Shown here in pieces: positions 40,004 to 49,938 of a stretch of 64,000 nt of DNA (position 1 is its first letter; each line of letters starts with the position of its first letter). Position numbers and translations under genes: made by a program. A model generated the notes under the pieces. The model saw only the letters and a program-made list of their open reading frames with translations, was not told the DNA's origin and did no database searches. This stretch comes from Streptomyces sp. NBC_01260 (GTDB lineage: Bacteria > Actinomycetota > Actinomycetes > Streptomycetales > Streptomycetaceae). The stretch is taken from assembly GCF_036226405.1 (NCBI RefSeq), contig NZ_CP108464.1, positions 9,060,355 through 9,124,354 of the forward strand, in the 5' to 3' direction.

Positions 40004-42759
40004 CTACAGGCTGGTGGTCTCCTCCTGCGCGGTGTTCCCGTCTTCGGTGGCATCGGGGGCGTCTTCGGTGCTTTCCGCGGTGCGGCGGTAGTAGGGGTGG
40101 GTGGAGTCCATCCTGCGGGCGAGGTGGAGGGGGTGGGGGCGCTTTGGCGGACGTCGGAGGTGATGCCCTGGTTGGTCAGGACGGCGGCGACAGCTCCGAT
40201 GAGGTCGCAGTCGGCGTCGGGGCTCTGGGCGATGACGGTGAACCGGGTGGCGGTGTGGGCGTAGCCGTTCTTGCTCTGGATGCCGCTGTCGAAGCGTGTC
40301 TCGTCCTTGCCGAAGCGGCCGGCGGGGCCGGCGGCCCAGGTGCGGGGGACATTGACGAGCAGGAGATCGGGAAAGGTGACGGCACCGGTGTCGGTGGCGA
40401 GTTGGAAGAGGCTGTTGGTGGTGTCGGTGGCGCGCCAGGTGCCGTCGCTGGTGCGCATGTGGGCCCCGGTGGGGCGGCCGATGCGTTCCAGGTCGCCGAT
40501 GACGCGGACGGTGGCCAGGGGGCGCTGGGCGCGGGGGAGGCTGTGGCCGGGCAGCCAGGATGCCGGCCGGGGCATGCCGGGGGGCGGGTCCTGGCCCAGG
40601 GCTTCGTCGGTTAGGCCCGCCCAGATGTACTCGGCGGCGTCGCCGTCGACGTAGAGGACGGCGGGGGCTGTTGCGGGGAGTTGGGTGCGGATGGCGATGA
40701 GGGCCTGCTCGACGATGTCCGCGGCGGCACGGGCCTGGAGTGTCTCGTCCGCGGCGGCGCGGTATCCGCTGACGTCCCATGCGAGGTCGGTGGCGTGCAG
40801 CGCTGTTGTGGCCGGGCTGTGGGGCTGCCACTGCCCGGCCTGGGGGCTGTAGGCCCAGACCTGCCAGGGGTCGTCCTTCCCGCCGGTGGGGCGCATCGCG
40901 GTGAGGGTTGCGGTGATCGGTGCTGGTTCGGTGGTACGGCGCTTGCCGGGTGTGCGGCGCTGGGCGTGGCGGCGGACGTGGATGCCGATGTGCCACCAGT
41001 TCTCGAGCGGCAGTTTGCCGAACGCGGCACCGAGGCGGTGGTCGGTGGCGCCGACGCCGCTGAGGATCTCGCGCAGCACGTTCGCGGTCGAGCTGTCGAG
41101 GCCGCTCTGGCGGGAGGCGACCTTCTTCGCGCGGTACTTCTCGTTGTAGGGCTTGCCCTCCCGGGTGTGGGTGGGGACCGGCGGCGGGGCCTGCTTGATG
41201 TACTGGGAGGTCGTTGCGAGGCGCGCGAGAGCCTGCTTGGAGGGCCACTTGCCGTCCTCGGCCTCGGCCTTCTCGCGGGCTTCGACGCTCGGGTACCAGC
41301 GCTCGGGGTCCCAGTCGGTCTCGCAGATCGCCGCGACGAGCATGTCCTCGCGGGTGTAGGGGGCGAGCAGTTGCGCCAGGTCCCGCTCGCGCTCCGCGCT
41401 GGTGCGCGGTCCGTGGCCGAGGGCATCGGTCTTGTCGTGGAGGAAGACGACCTCGATACGCCCGCCGGCGACGGGTTCGGCGACACCGTCGACGGCCTTC
41501 CAGTCCTCGCCGGGGCCCCACTGGTCGGCGATCGCGCCCTTCACCCGGGCGCGGACCTCGTCGGTGCTCCACAGGACGGGGACGAGGAGGGTGCCCACGC
41601 CGGCGGCGTCCAGGGCGGCGGGGATCCGTTCGAAGGGGATCGGTCCGCTGACGCGTGAGCCGCTCTCGGTGGGAGGCACCTTGATGCCGGGGACCTCGAT
41701 GAACACGGGGCTGCGGTGGCTGTACTTCTCGCACCGGCTGTCGATGGCTTCTTCGATGTGGCGGAAGAACTCCATGCCGTGTCCGCGGCCCAGGCCGGGG
41801 GTGCGGGCGCTGGCTGGGGCGACGGCCCAGACCGGCCCCGGGGCGGTGTCGGCCAGGGCGTCGTCGGCGAGGTGCTCGGGGAAGGGAGGCACGTTCGCGC
41901 TCAGGCGGGGCAGGGCGGCCAGGCGGCGACTGGCGGCTACCGCGGGGACGTTCAGGCGGCGTTTCCACGGCGGGCCGTCGGCGGCTGCGGAGACGACGAG
42001 CGGCTGGTCAGGGTTGGCCAGCAGGACGGTGGCGACCCTCTTCCAGGAGGTGGCGAGGAGGGTGGTGGTGGCGTTCACGGTCACCGCGTGGCGCCGGGAG
42101 TGACCGCTGGCGGCGGTGCCGATGGTGATACGGGGCAGCAGGTGCCGCACGACGCCCTTGCGGTCGGGTTGGGCGGGCAGTTCGTGGCCGATCGCGGCCA
42201 GCCGGCCGTCGGTGCACAGGGTGAAACGGACGGGGGTGCCGTTGTTGCGGGGCCACTCGAGGGCGGCGAGTTCCTCGGCCAGGCGCCAGCGGGCGAGTTC
42301 GCCCGGCCACCATGCGCGCGAGCGTTTGCCGGCGCTCGGCGGCGCGGGCAGGACGGCGGAGCGGGGCTCGGCCCGGGCGAGGAGTTCGGCCAGTTGTTCG
42401 CCGATGCGCTGGCCGTCGGGCCCGAGGACCACGGCTTCGGCCCAGTAGCGGAACACGTCGTGCCGGTCCTCGGCGCTGATCGGCGCCGCGCACAGGAGTT
42501 CGTAGCAGCCGTCGTTCCACTGCCAGCGCGCCCAGGTGCCCGCCGCCGCGCGCAGGACACACTCCAGTGCCCGGTAGGGGGGCTGCACGTCCAGACCGGT
42601 GCCGACGTTGCGCTTGTACTCGCGCGACAGCTCCATGGCCAGATCCAGCACGGGAGCCTCGGGCCGGTAGGCGATGACCTCGCCCAGGTCGGCGGGAGCG
42701 GTGCGGAACTGCAGCAGGCGCGCCTGCTTGCGAGCGACGCTGTCGAGCGGGCGACTCAT
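40004..42759 (-). CDS. pPIWI-RE protein (prokaryotic PIWI), frameshift near the 3' end
   Basis: About 918 residues if the shift is corrected. Start ATG 42759 overlaps the helicase stop. The N-terminal region (FRTAPADLGEVIAYRPEAPV), the middle (VPVLWSTDEVRARVKGAIAD, ICETDWDPERWYPS) and the C-terminal RNase H/PIWI region (AVLYVDGDAAEYIWAGL, FPDLLLVNVPRTWA, FTVIAQSPDADCDLIGAVAA) follow the pPIWI-RE pattern. The expected C-terminus PLHLARRMDSTHPYYRR is in the frame ending at 40004. The C run at 40129-40133 (minus strand) has five instead of six bases, so the encoded frame misses it and stays open to 38986 through the GNAT-TnpB chimera. Predicted role: guide-directed nucleic-acid binding or cleavage in a three-gene defence island. 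Confidence 0.85.
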
Positions 42760-45700
42760 GCGTACTCTCCCAGGTAGGAGTCAAAGCCCGCGCGCAGCGC
42801 GGGGAGCATGTGCTGGGCGTGGGCGTACTCGGCGAATTCCTCGACGGTGTGGCCGTAGGAAGCGCCGAGCTGGGCGAGGTCGTCCTGCGGGGACTGCTCG
42901 AGCCATCCCCGGATCAGGGTGGGCAGGTCGGATCCCCAGGTGGGGTCGTGGAAGGCGCCGTCGATGAAGTGGAGCTCGACGTGGGTCTGCCCGCGGCGTC
43001 CGCGGCCTGCCAACTGGACGCTCTGCCCGAGGAGGGTGGCGACGAGTTCGTACTTCAGCTCGTCGGGCAGGGCGGAGAAGCGCTTGGGTGCGTTGAGGTT
43101 CAGGCGCAGGTGCGCGTCGGCCGCCGCGCGGGCCCGGGCCAGTACGGCGGCGGGGTCGTCGCCGGGTACGGTGTCGCGCCAGGCCCGGGCGGCGACACTG
43201 GCCGCCAGCACCGCAGGGTCCTCGGCCGGCATGACCGGCCGCACACCCATGGCGATCAGGGTGATGGCCGACACGGCGATGCCCTCGAACACGGTTAGCA
43301 CGTTCAAGCCCCGCTCGGTGCGCGGCAGCGGCGAGATGAGCACCTCACCGTCGAGGTCCGCCAGCTCCGCGAAACGGTCGCGGGTGAGCTGGCCGATCGC
43401 ATCGCAGACCGGCGGCAGAGACGGGTCGGGAGTATCCGCGACGGCGACGTAGATCCGCAGCCGCCGTCCGAGGGCGAGCGCGGTGTCGTACAGGGCCTGG
43501 GCGAACAGGCGGGCATGCCGGTAGGAGTTGACGGTGATCAGGGCCCGCGCACGATGGCGGGTGCGCGCGTCTGCGGCCAGCCGGTCCAGGTCGCGCACCA
43601 GGCCCGGTGCGTAGCCGGCGGCCAGAGAGATGACCCGCTGGTCGCGTTCGCGGTAGGGGGTGCTGCCGACAGCCAAGAGCTTGCCGTCGGCGACAGGGGT
43701 GCTGTTGAAGATGGTCAGACCATCTCGGAGGGTGTCGGGCATCGCCCAGTCGGGGCGGGCGAGCAGGTGGGTGCGTGCCGCGCCCGGCATGAACCCGGTG
43801 GCGGACATGCCTAGGACAGTGCGCTGGCGGCCGCTCAGGGCGAGGGAGACGATGCTGCCGAGGAACTGCGTCTCGGTATGGGGATCGGCGCGCAGCACCT
43901 CCATCTTGAAACTCGCGTGGCCACCCGGATCGTCCAGCCCCTCGAAGCGGAAACCGCCCAGCTGCCGGCCCAAAGGACCGAACGGGACGACGGTGCCGGA
44001 GCCCCGGTGGCCGATGGCGTCGGAGAGCTCGGAGGCAGCGTCGATGCCGTGCCCGGTGAGTTCGCCGGCCCTGTCCGTCAGGGTGAACATCGTGTGGACG
44101 ATGGCCGTCAGCCACGTCTTCATCATCAACGCGTGCAGGACGCCCGCGGTGACCTCGGTGCGCGTGAGCGCCTGCACCGGCTCCGGCCGGTCGAGCCCGC
44201 GCTGTGCCGGCACCGTGGACTCGGCAGGTGCTCCGTCGGCTCCGTTCTCGGCAGCGCAGAAGGCGGGCAGCGCGGTGGAGACGATCTCCCGCAGTTCGTC
44301 CTTGAAGGAAGCAAGCTGCCACTCCCCGCCCTCGTCGATCGTGAGCATCCGCTCCAGCACGCCCGGGACGGGCCGCAGCCGATCCGGCAGGACAGCGCAG
44401 GAAGGCCGGTCGCCCGGCCGGGTGGCCACGCGCGGGAGTAGAGCCTGCAGACAGTCGGCCTGCTCGGCGGTGGCCGCGGCCTCGGGATCCACCCCGATCA
44501 GGTTCTCCAGCAGATGCCGGTCCCACTGATGGGGTTGATACCAGCGCTTGCGGTCCTGCAGGACCTGCCGCGTCCGGCGCGGGTCCTGCCCACGGGCCAG
44601 GGCCTGGGCCTGGGCGACCTCGGTGCAGACCTCCTCCCCGGCCACCAGGTCGAGCAGCTGCTCAGCCAGGAATACCGCCCGGGTCAGGGGCCGGCGCACC
44701 GCCACCGCCAGCCGAGGCGGCGCCTGGTGCAGGCTGTCGCGGATGCGCCGCAGCACCGTGGTCGGGCGGGAGCGGGACGCGAGCTCCAGCTCGCCGCACT
44801 CACCGAACCCCCGCGACTGGTAGGCATCAACCTCATCGACGACCACATAGGACGCCAGGCGCAGAAGGAACTCCCGCACGCTGATGCTGTTGCGGACCTC
44901 CCCGTCGACCTCCACCGGAACTTTGATCATCCCGGACTGGAAACAGGCGTGGGTGGTCACGATGATCCTGGCCGTCGTTGCGGCCTCGACGTGGGAGAAC
45001 TTCCCGCAGGACGACACATACGGGCACAGAGCCCGCTCCGGTTGGCCAAAAGCATCCGACGCCGCAACCGTGCACGGCTCCCTGCCGCCCTCAAAGGCGT
45101 CACGTCCCTCCAGCTGCGCTTGCGCGGCGCACCCGTAGGCGGAGTTGTTGACGAGGAAGGCAATGCTGGCCGAGGCCTGCGCCAGCGGCACGCCGGTGCC
45201 CTCCAGCTTCGCGGCGGAGCGCAGCGCGAACTTGTACCGGCTGTTGGGGGCGATGAACGGCGTGGCCGTCTCCTTGACGCCCGCCGCCCGCAGCTCCTGC
45301 TGCAAGGTGGAGGCCTCGCCGTAGACATCGCCGTTGTCACTGACCACCAGCACGGTGGTGCGGTCCAGGCCCGCCTGCTGGATCGCCAGGCCTCGGCCGA
45401 AGACGTTCTTGCCCACGCCCGGGGGCGCACTCAGCAGGTGCGTCCGGCCCGGCGGCAGGACGACGGGTTCCAAGGGGCGCTGCCCGCCACCGATGGTCCC
45501 GCGCAGCAGCAGCGCGATCTGCTTCTCACGGAAAGCCGGGCCCTGCATATCCTGGTCGGTGTCCCGGCTCTGCCAGCCGAGCTCATCGGCGTCCACCACC
45601 AACTCAACCGCCGGCGCGGTCACGACCTGAGGCGGCCTGTACACCCCCTGCTCGTCGGGGAAAGCGAGCTGGACTCGCCCACGCGATGTCGGCGCCGACC

Positions 45701-46124
45701 AGCCCGATCCGCTCGCGACCCGCAGCAGCCGCCGAGGCTTAGCCGGCGCGAGCAGGCGTTCGGCGACGTCCGAAGGGTCCTGCCCGTGAGCCGGCAGCAC
45801 TTCAAACGCCCGCCCACGCTCGTGGTACCCGAGCGCGTAGAGAGCGGGCAGCGGGTCGTCCGCGTCCGGGGTGTGGAAGACGTCGTAGACGGTCCGTTCG
45901 ACGTGGTGCAGTAGCGCCTCACCCCGATGGCGGGTGCCCAACAGCGCACCGAGGCGCTGCTTGTCCGCCTCCGACCACTGCGCCCAGCCCGCCACGACAC
46001 GCGGCGCGTGCCCGCTCAGCAGGACATGGGCGTCCGCGACGCGCACCACCTGCCGCCCGTCGCGGAACCGGGCGGGAAGAAGATACTCGGCCAAGGCCAG
46101 AGCACCGGCAAGCGTCCTGCTCAC
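42756..46124 (-). CDS. DinG/XPD-like helicase of the pPIWI-RE island
   Basis: 1122 residues. Walker A is SAPPGVGKNVFGRGL. Walker B is YVVVDEVDAYQSRGF. Four clustered cysteines lie between them (SAYGCAAQAQLEG, EPCTVAAS, ALCPYVSSCGKF), as for an iron-sulphur DinG/XPD helicase. The C-terminal RecA domain has TERGLNVLTVFEGIAVSAIT and QSVQLAGRGRRGQTHVE. It overlaps both neighbours by 4 nt, so the island is one transcript. It should unwind or translocate on nucleic acid for the PIWI protein and REase. Confidence 0.88.
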   Translation of the reverse strand: MSRTLAGALALAEYLLPARFRDGRQVVRVADAHVLLSGHAPRVVAGWAQWSEADKQRLGALLGTRHRGEALLHHVERTVYDVFHTPDADDPLPALYALGYHERGRAFEVLPAHGQDPSDVAERLLAPAKPRRLLRVASGSGWSAPTSRGRVQLAFPDEQGVYRPPQVVTAPAVELVVDADELGWQSRDTDQDMQGPAFREKQIALLLRGTIGGGQRPLEPVVLPPGRTHLLSAPPGVGKNVFGRGLAIQQAGLDRTTVLVVSDNGDVYGEASTLQQELRAAGVKETATPFIAPNSRYKFALRSAAKLEGTGVPLAQASASIAFLVNNSAYGCAAQAQLEGRDAFEGGREPCTVAASDAFGQPERALCPYVSSCGKFSHVEAATTARIIVTTHACFQSGMIKVPVEVDGEVRNSISVREFLLRLASYVVVDEVDAYQSRGFGECGELELASRSRPTTVLRRIRDSLHQAPPRLAVAVRRPLTRAVFLAEQLLDLVAGEEVCTEVAQAQALARGQDPRRTRQVLQDRKRWYQPHQWDRHLLENLIGVDPEAAATAEQADCLQALLPRVATRPGDRPSCAVLPDRLRPVPGVLERMLTIDEGGEWQLASFKDELREIVSTALPAFCAAENGADGAPAESTVPAQRGLDRPEPVQALTRTEVTAGVLHALMMKTWLTAIVHTMFTLTDRAGELTGHGIDAASELSDAIGHRGSGTVVPFGPLGRQLGGFRFEGLDDPGGHASFKMEVLRADPHTETQFLGSIVSLALSGRQRTVLGMSATGFMPGAARTHLLARPDWAMPDTLRDGLTIFNSTPVADGKLLAVGSTPYRERDQRVISLAAGYAPGLVRDLDRLAADARTRHRARALITVNSYRHARLFAQALYDTALALGRRLRIYVAVADTPDPSLPPVCDAIGQLTRDRFAELADLDGEVLISPLPRTERGLNVLTVFEGIAVSAITLIAMGVRPVMPAEDPAVLAASVAARAWRDTVPGDDPAAVLARARAAADAHLRLNLNAPKRFSALPDELKYELVATLLGQSVQLAGRGRRGQTHVELHFIDGAFHDPTWGSDLPTLIRGWLEQSPQDDLAQLGASYGHTVEEFAEYAHAQHMLPALRAGFDSYLGEYA

Positions 46125-47353
46125 GCCCCCTCCACCTCCGCCACCAAGTCGGCATCGGTCAGCACCCGGGCCCCGCTGCTCCGCACCACCCGGCGCAGCA
46201 GCGGCAGATACCCCCGCAGGTGCTCAGGCACCACGAAGCACAGCTCGCCGGGCCCCTCGGGATCCTCGCGCAACTTCTGGGCCAGCCCGTACGGATCGGC
46301 CCAGGTCTTGACGTCGACGCGCCACACCCTGGACCAGCCGGGACGAGTGACATGCAGGTCATACGCGTCGCCGAACGGCCACAGCCGCACCTCCGCGCCC
46401 AAAGCGACCAGCCGGTCGCGCAGCTCGACCTCCAGCAGGCCCGGGAGCGTCACCCACAGCCACAGGGCGTAGGGCAACGCCACATAGCCCTCCACGGGCA
46501 GCAGCTCCGGCACGGTGCGCAGTTCGCCGCACGGGGCCAGGCGCCAGCCCTCCATCGCAGTCGGCTCGGCCCGGTACCGGGCGCCCAGCAGGCTGTGGCG
46601 CTCGTCCTCACACTCGACATCCACCACGCCGTTGGGGCGGTAGACGGCCCGCATCGTCCAACTGCACATCGGACACGCTGCCCACAGGCCGCCGAACTGC
46701 CGCGTCGGGGAGATACCGGTGTACGCGCCCAGCTCGACCAACGCGGTGTTCCGGGACAAAACACGCCGTGTCAGGACGGGCGTGCGGACCATCGCCTCCC
46801 GGCCCCGGGTGTACGCCTCGAAGCCGGCGGCCCCCAGCGCGCGAAAGACGGCGTGCTGGACGGTCTCGCCGGAGATCCGTGACAGCCCGGTACTCACCGG
46901 CAGCATTCCCACCGCCCGCAGCAGGCTGTGCAGATGGCGGATGTCGGCACCGATCCCCGGGGCCTGGTGGCCGTGCTCAGAGGCCTCCACCGCGAGCCGG
47001 TGCAGCGCCGAGCTGGGCATGCCGTCGTCATCGAGCAGCCACAGCTTGCCGAGCACTGATCCCTGGGGCCGTCCCGGCAAAAGGTCGGCCACCCGGCTTC
47101 CGCAGAGCCAACGGGTGAACACCTCGTACGACGGTGCCTGCTCAAGGACCCCGAACGAGCGCACGTAGCGACCATGGCACTCCATCAGCAGCCGCATCCG
47201 CCCCTGTGCCTCGCCTTCGCTGCTACTCAAGGCCAACGCCGCGACCACGCAGGCGTCGAGCGCTGCGCGCTGGCCCACGTCGAGTTCTTGAACGGCCGCT
47301 GCCGTCCCGGCCACCACCGACACCCCGGTCCTCCCCCACCGCATCGAGCCCAT
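46121..47353 (-). CDS. Restriction-endonuclease-fold protein of the pPIWI-RE island
   Basis: 410 residues. The N-terminal and middle regions match the extra domain of the pPIWI-RE three-gene island (FGVLEQAPSYEVFTRWLCGS, ISGETVQHAVFRALGAAGFE, a Cys-containing WAACPMCSW patch). The C-terminal 110 residues form a PD-(D/E)xK nuclease: Glu/Asp in LWPFGDAYDLHVTRPG, then WRVDVKTWADPYG with the D-x-K core. It is the first gene of the operon and predicted to cut DNA recruited by the helicase-PIWI complex. Confidence 0.85.
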   Translation of the reverse strand: MGSMRWGRTGVSVVAGTAAAVQELDVGQRAALDACVVAALALSSSEGEAQGRMRLLMECHGRYVRSFGVLEQAPSYEVFTRWLCGSRVADLLPGRPQGSVLGKLWLLDDDGMPSSALHRLAVEASEHGHQAPGIGADIRHLHSLLRAVGMLPVSTGLSRISGETVQHAVFRALGAAGFEAYTRGREAMVRTPVLTRRVLSRNTALVELGAYTGISPTRQFGGLWAACPMCSWTMRAVYRPNGVVDVECEDERHSLLGARYRAEPTAMEGWRLAPCGELRTVPELLPVEGYVALPYALWLWVTLPGLLEVELRDRLVALGAEVRLWPFGDAYDLHVTRPGWSRVWRVDVKTWADPYGLAQKLREDPEGPGELCFVVPEHLRGYLPLLRRVVRSSGARVLTDADLVAEVEGA

Positions 47354-47418
47354 GCCACAACCTCAACCCCCCCGCCCTGGGGGAGGGCACGGGAGTTCGG
47401 GGATCTTCCCCTGATCCG

Positions 47419-47730
47419 GTGATCCCGGTCCGACGTGCGCTCTGCGGTGGTCTTCCGGACGAACTCGCGTCCGGCTGCCTCCGGACCGGGGCCAACAGCG
47501 TCGTGCCCCCAACAGCGACCCGCAGGCGCCGCGGAAGGAAGTTCACCGACGAGCGCTGGCAGGAGACCATGCGGTCTTCGTGGCCGGGGGAGTGGGACCG
47601 GCTGTGCGGGCCGTGCGCGACGGAGGCCGCCGACCGCGCGAAGGCTGAGCGCGTCGCGCGCCGCCAGGCGCATGAGACCGAACGCGCGGCAAGGCCCCGC
47701 GGCCGGTTCGGCATCACGCGCCGTCGGTAG
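47419..47730 (+). CDS. Small basic hypothetical protein
   Basis: 103 residues from GTG 47419. The stretch RRRRGRKFTDERWQETMRSS, WPGEWDRLCGPCATEAADRA and a C-terminal Arg-rich helix look coding. The CGPC motif may bind zinc. Divergent from the pPIWI-RE operon, 65 bases from its first gene. Unrecognised. Confidence 0.45.
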   Translation: MIPVRRALCGGLPDELASGCLRTGANSVVPPTATRRRRGRKFTDERWQETMRSSWPGEWDRLCGPCATEAADRAKAERVARRQAHETERAARPRGRFGITRRR

Positions 47731-48176
47731 CCGGGGATCCCGGCGCCCTCGCACCCGAGGCCCGGGACCGCGCCCGACCGCACGAAGGATCACAGCGCCT
47801 CGCGCAACACCGCCCTGTGCAACAGAGTCCGCGTTGCGCCCCTGACCTGCGAACACCGACCGATCCACGGCCACAACACCGGACCCCGGGCCTTCTGTGC
47901 GTCCCTCCGCGCCTTGGCTTCATCGCGCCTCCGCTGGGCCTTCTGACAAGCGGGGAAGCCAGCCACGCCTTACGGCGCTACCTGGACGGATCTCCACCTC
48001 CTGCCTCTGCGCTTCACGCCGACGCGCGTCCTCCGCTCGCTGCTCCCGGCGTGAAGCGTCACCTTCCCCGGCCGCCCTGCTGGCACGCGCCGACCGCGGC
48101 CTGCCGAAAGCGTGGGCATCAGCGTCGCGGTTCCGTGTACGAATGGAACGTACGACTAGGCAGGGAGGGAAAACGG
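47731..48176. other. Gene-poor interval
   Basis: No supported gene in about 445 bases. The last 60 bases hold the promoter region and the CAGGGAGGGA ribosome site of the split DUF4238 gene. Confidence 0.5.
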
Positions 48177-48249
48177 GTGGGTAAAGCATCGTCGGGGAAG
48201 CGCGCGACCAAGGCCGGGGGAACTCGGGATCACACAGTGCCTCAGATGT
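48177..48249 (+). pseudogene. DUF4238 gene, 5' fragment
   Basis: GTG 48177 behind CAGGGAGGGA encodes MGKASSGKRATKAGG, then TRDHTVPQM. DUF4238 proteins start with just such an HTVPQMYL motif. The frame is cut after CTCAGATGT (48241-48249) and resumes at the same nine bases at 55241, giving VPQM-YLKHFA. The 7-kb transposon between them splits the gene. Confidence 0.85.
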
Positions 48250-48539
48250 CAGGGCGGTTGCAAGTTCCGGGGTCGTGCGGTTGGTCGGGTAGTGACCGGT
48301 TGGCGTGCATAGCAGAGCAGGCACGGTCTTCGTGATCATTGTGAAGTTCCCCCCACCGGCAGGAGCAGGCAGATTCTCCTGATGATTTCAAGTTGGCCCC
48401 TTGTCGCCACCTGACGAGCCGTAAGATCTGAGGTCCGTTGAGCTCGTCACGCGCGATCAAGCTGGGTGGCGGCTGGCGTGTGGCGTGACTCTCCTGGAGG
48501 GGTGCAGCGATGGACGGTGGGCTCGTGACATCCAGCGGC

Positions 48540-49874
48540 ATGACGAGAAGATCATTCGTATGGTGGGGTACGTCTTCGGCTTGTGCCCTTGCTGGGATTT
48601 CTGGCTGCTCGGGCGACAGCGCGACAGACGGGAAAGATCGTGTCGCCCATCGCTGCCCGTCCTGGCCTGAGTTGACCCCGTCGCCCGGGGCGCCGGTGTG
48701 GCCTGTGCCTTTCTCGGGTGCTTTACGTACTTCGCTTTCTCTGTCTGGGCCCTGGTTGAGCGGGGCAGAGGGGGACCGCACAGTGTGGTTGAGGGAAGCG
48801 CGCAGCGGCCGCCTCAAATGGCGCAGCTCTGCAGGGAATGCAGGTGAGCCGGATAAATGGGGCGAGCCGTACTATCCGCAAGTGATTGCAGCCGGGGGGC
48901 AGGTCCTGGTTGGGGGTGGCGACGGGGACACGACCGGCGAGGTCGTAGCGCTATGCGCAGCCAACGGAAAGCGCATGTGGCGGCGAAAGTTACCTGGAAA
49001 CCAGGTAGTGGAGATTGCTAAATCTGGCGCCTTTGTCGTAGCCGCCACGCAGGACCACGTATTTGGATTGTCTGCGAAAACGGGCAGGATCCTCTGGCGA
49101 GTCAAGGTATTTCAAGCGGGTCAAATTATCGCGCACGGAAACATTCTTATTTTCACCCATAAAGGTGTGGAGCCGTTCGGGGCTATGGCGCTGGATCGTG
49201 AGACAGGGAAATTAATTTGGGCTGAAGAAATCCCAGACGCTAGCGACTTGGGAATCAAAGTGGCCGGCAGTTTGGTTCATTTGGTTGGGATTCGCAATGT
49301 CGAAAGGCGCCAGGATGACGGAACTACTGTGTTCGTTACCGCGCCGGGGGAATTGCGTACGCTTTCCGTTGAAAATGATCGAGTTGAATGGACTCGAGCA
49401 TTAATGTCTTCGGATGCCTCATTTCTCTCGGGGGGAGGACTCCTTCACCTAGTGACGGATGAGAAATTAATTACCCTGCATAGCGACACGGGTAGGACAG
49501 TCTGGTCCATTCCGCTGCCGGAGCCGGTAACGCCGCTGCAAATGGTGCTTCACGATGACCTTCTCATTGTCCATTTTTCCGTTCGCGTCAACGGAGAATA
49601 TTCTCTTCTTGCGCTTGATCCTGAAACGGGTAAGGAGCAGTGGCGAGTAGGGGGTGAACTGTCATCTGAAATGCTTCCAGGGCCTTCAGGGGTGATTTTG
49701 GTCAACACTCAAGGGCCAAAGGTTCGCGCCGTCGACACGGCAGGAGGCGAGGATATTTGGTCATCCCCCTTGAAAGGTGCGGTTCAGATCGTCACCAACG
49801 ATCTGATTTATTGCCACAACGGAGAGGAGATCACAGTCTACGACGTTTCCACAGGTGACCTATTCTTTGGCTAA
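48540..49874 (+). CDS. Tat-exported lipoprotein with PQQ-type beta-propeller
   Basis: 444 residues from ATG 48540. The signal MTRRSFVWWGTSSACALAGI has a twin Arg and is followed by SGC, a lipobox Cys, so the protein is folded before export and lipid-anchored. The body is a PQQ/BamB-like propeller with repeats such as LDRETGKLIWAEEIP, LHSDTGRTVWSIPLP, LDPETGKEQWRVGG and VDTAGGEDIWSSPL. GC is low for this replicon. It likely acts as an extracytoplasmic binding scaffold. The ligand is unknown. It is followed by a second membrane protein gene within the transposon. Confidence 0.8.
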   Translation: MTRRSFVWWGTSSACALAGISGCSGDSATDGKDRVAHRCPSWPELTPSPGAPVWPVPFSGALRTSLSLSGPWLSGAEGDRTVWLREARSGRLKWRSSAGNAGEPDKWGEPYYPQVIAAGGQVLVGGGDGDTTGEVVALCAANGKRMWRRKLPGNQVVEIAKSGAFVVAATQDHVFGLSAKTGRILWRVKVFQAGQIIAHGNILIFTHKGVEPFGAMALDRETGKLIWAEEIPDASDLGIKVAGSLVHLVGIRNVERRQDDGTTVFVTAPGELRTLSVENDRVEWTRALMSSDASFLSGGGLLHLVTDEKLITLHSDTGRTVWSIPLPEPVTPLQMVLHDDLLIVHFSVRVNGEYSLLALDPETGKEQWRVGGELSSEMLPGPSGVILVNTQGPKVRAVDTAGGEDIWSSPLKGAVQIVTNDLIYCHNGEEITVYDVSTGDLFFG

Positions 49875-49938
49875 GTTTCGCTTTGATATTCGATACGGTG
49901 AAGCTTTTGTGTCTATTTAGGATAACGGGAGGGATGCT

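Noticed and set aside
38986..42759. A natural 1257-residue PIWI-TnpB fusion protein
   Set aside because: The PIWI tail expected from the family is present one frame over, and a GNAT gene start lies between the two parts. A one-base deletion explains the open frame better than an evolved fusion.
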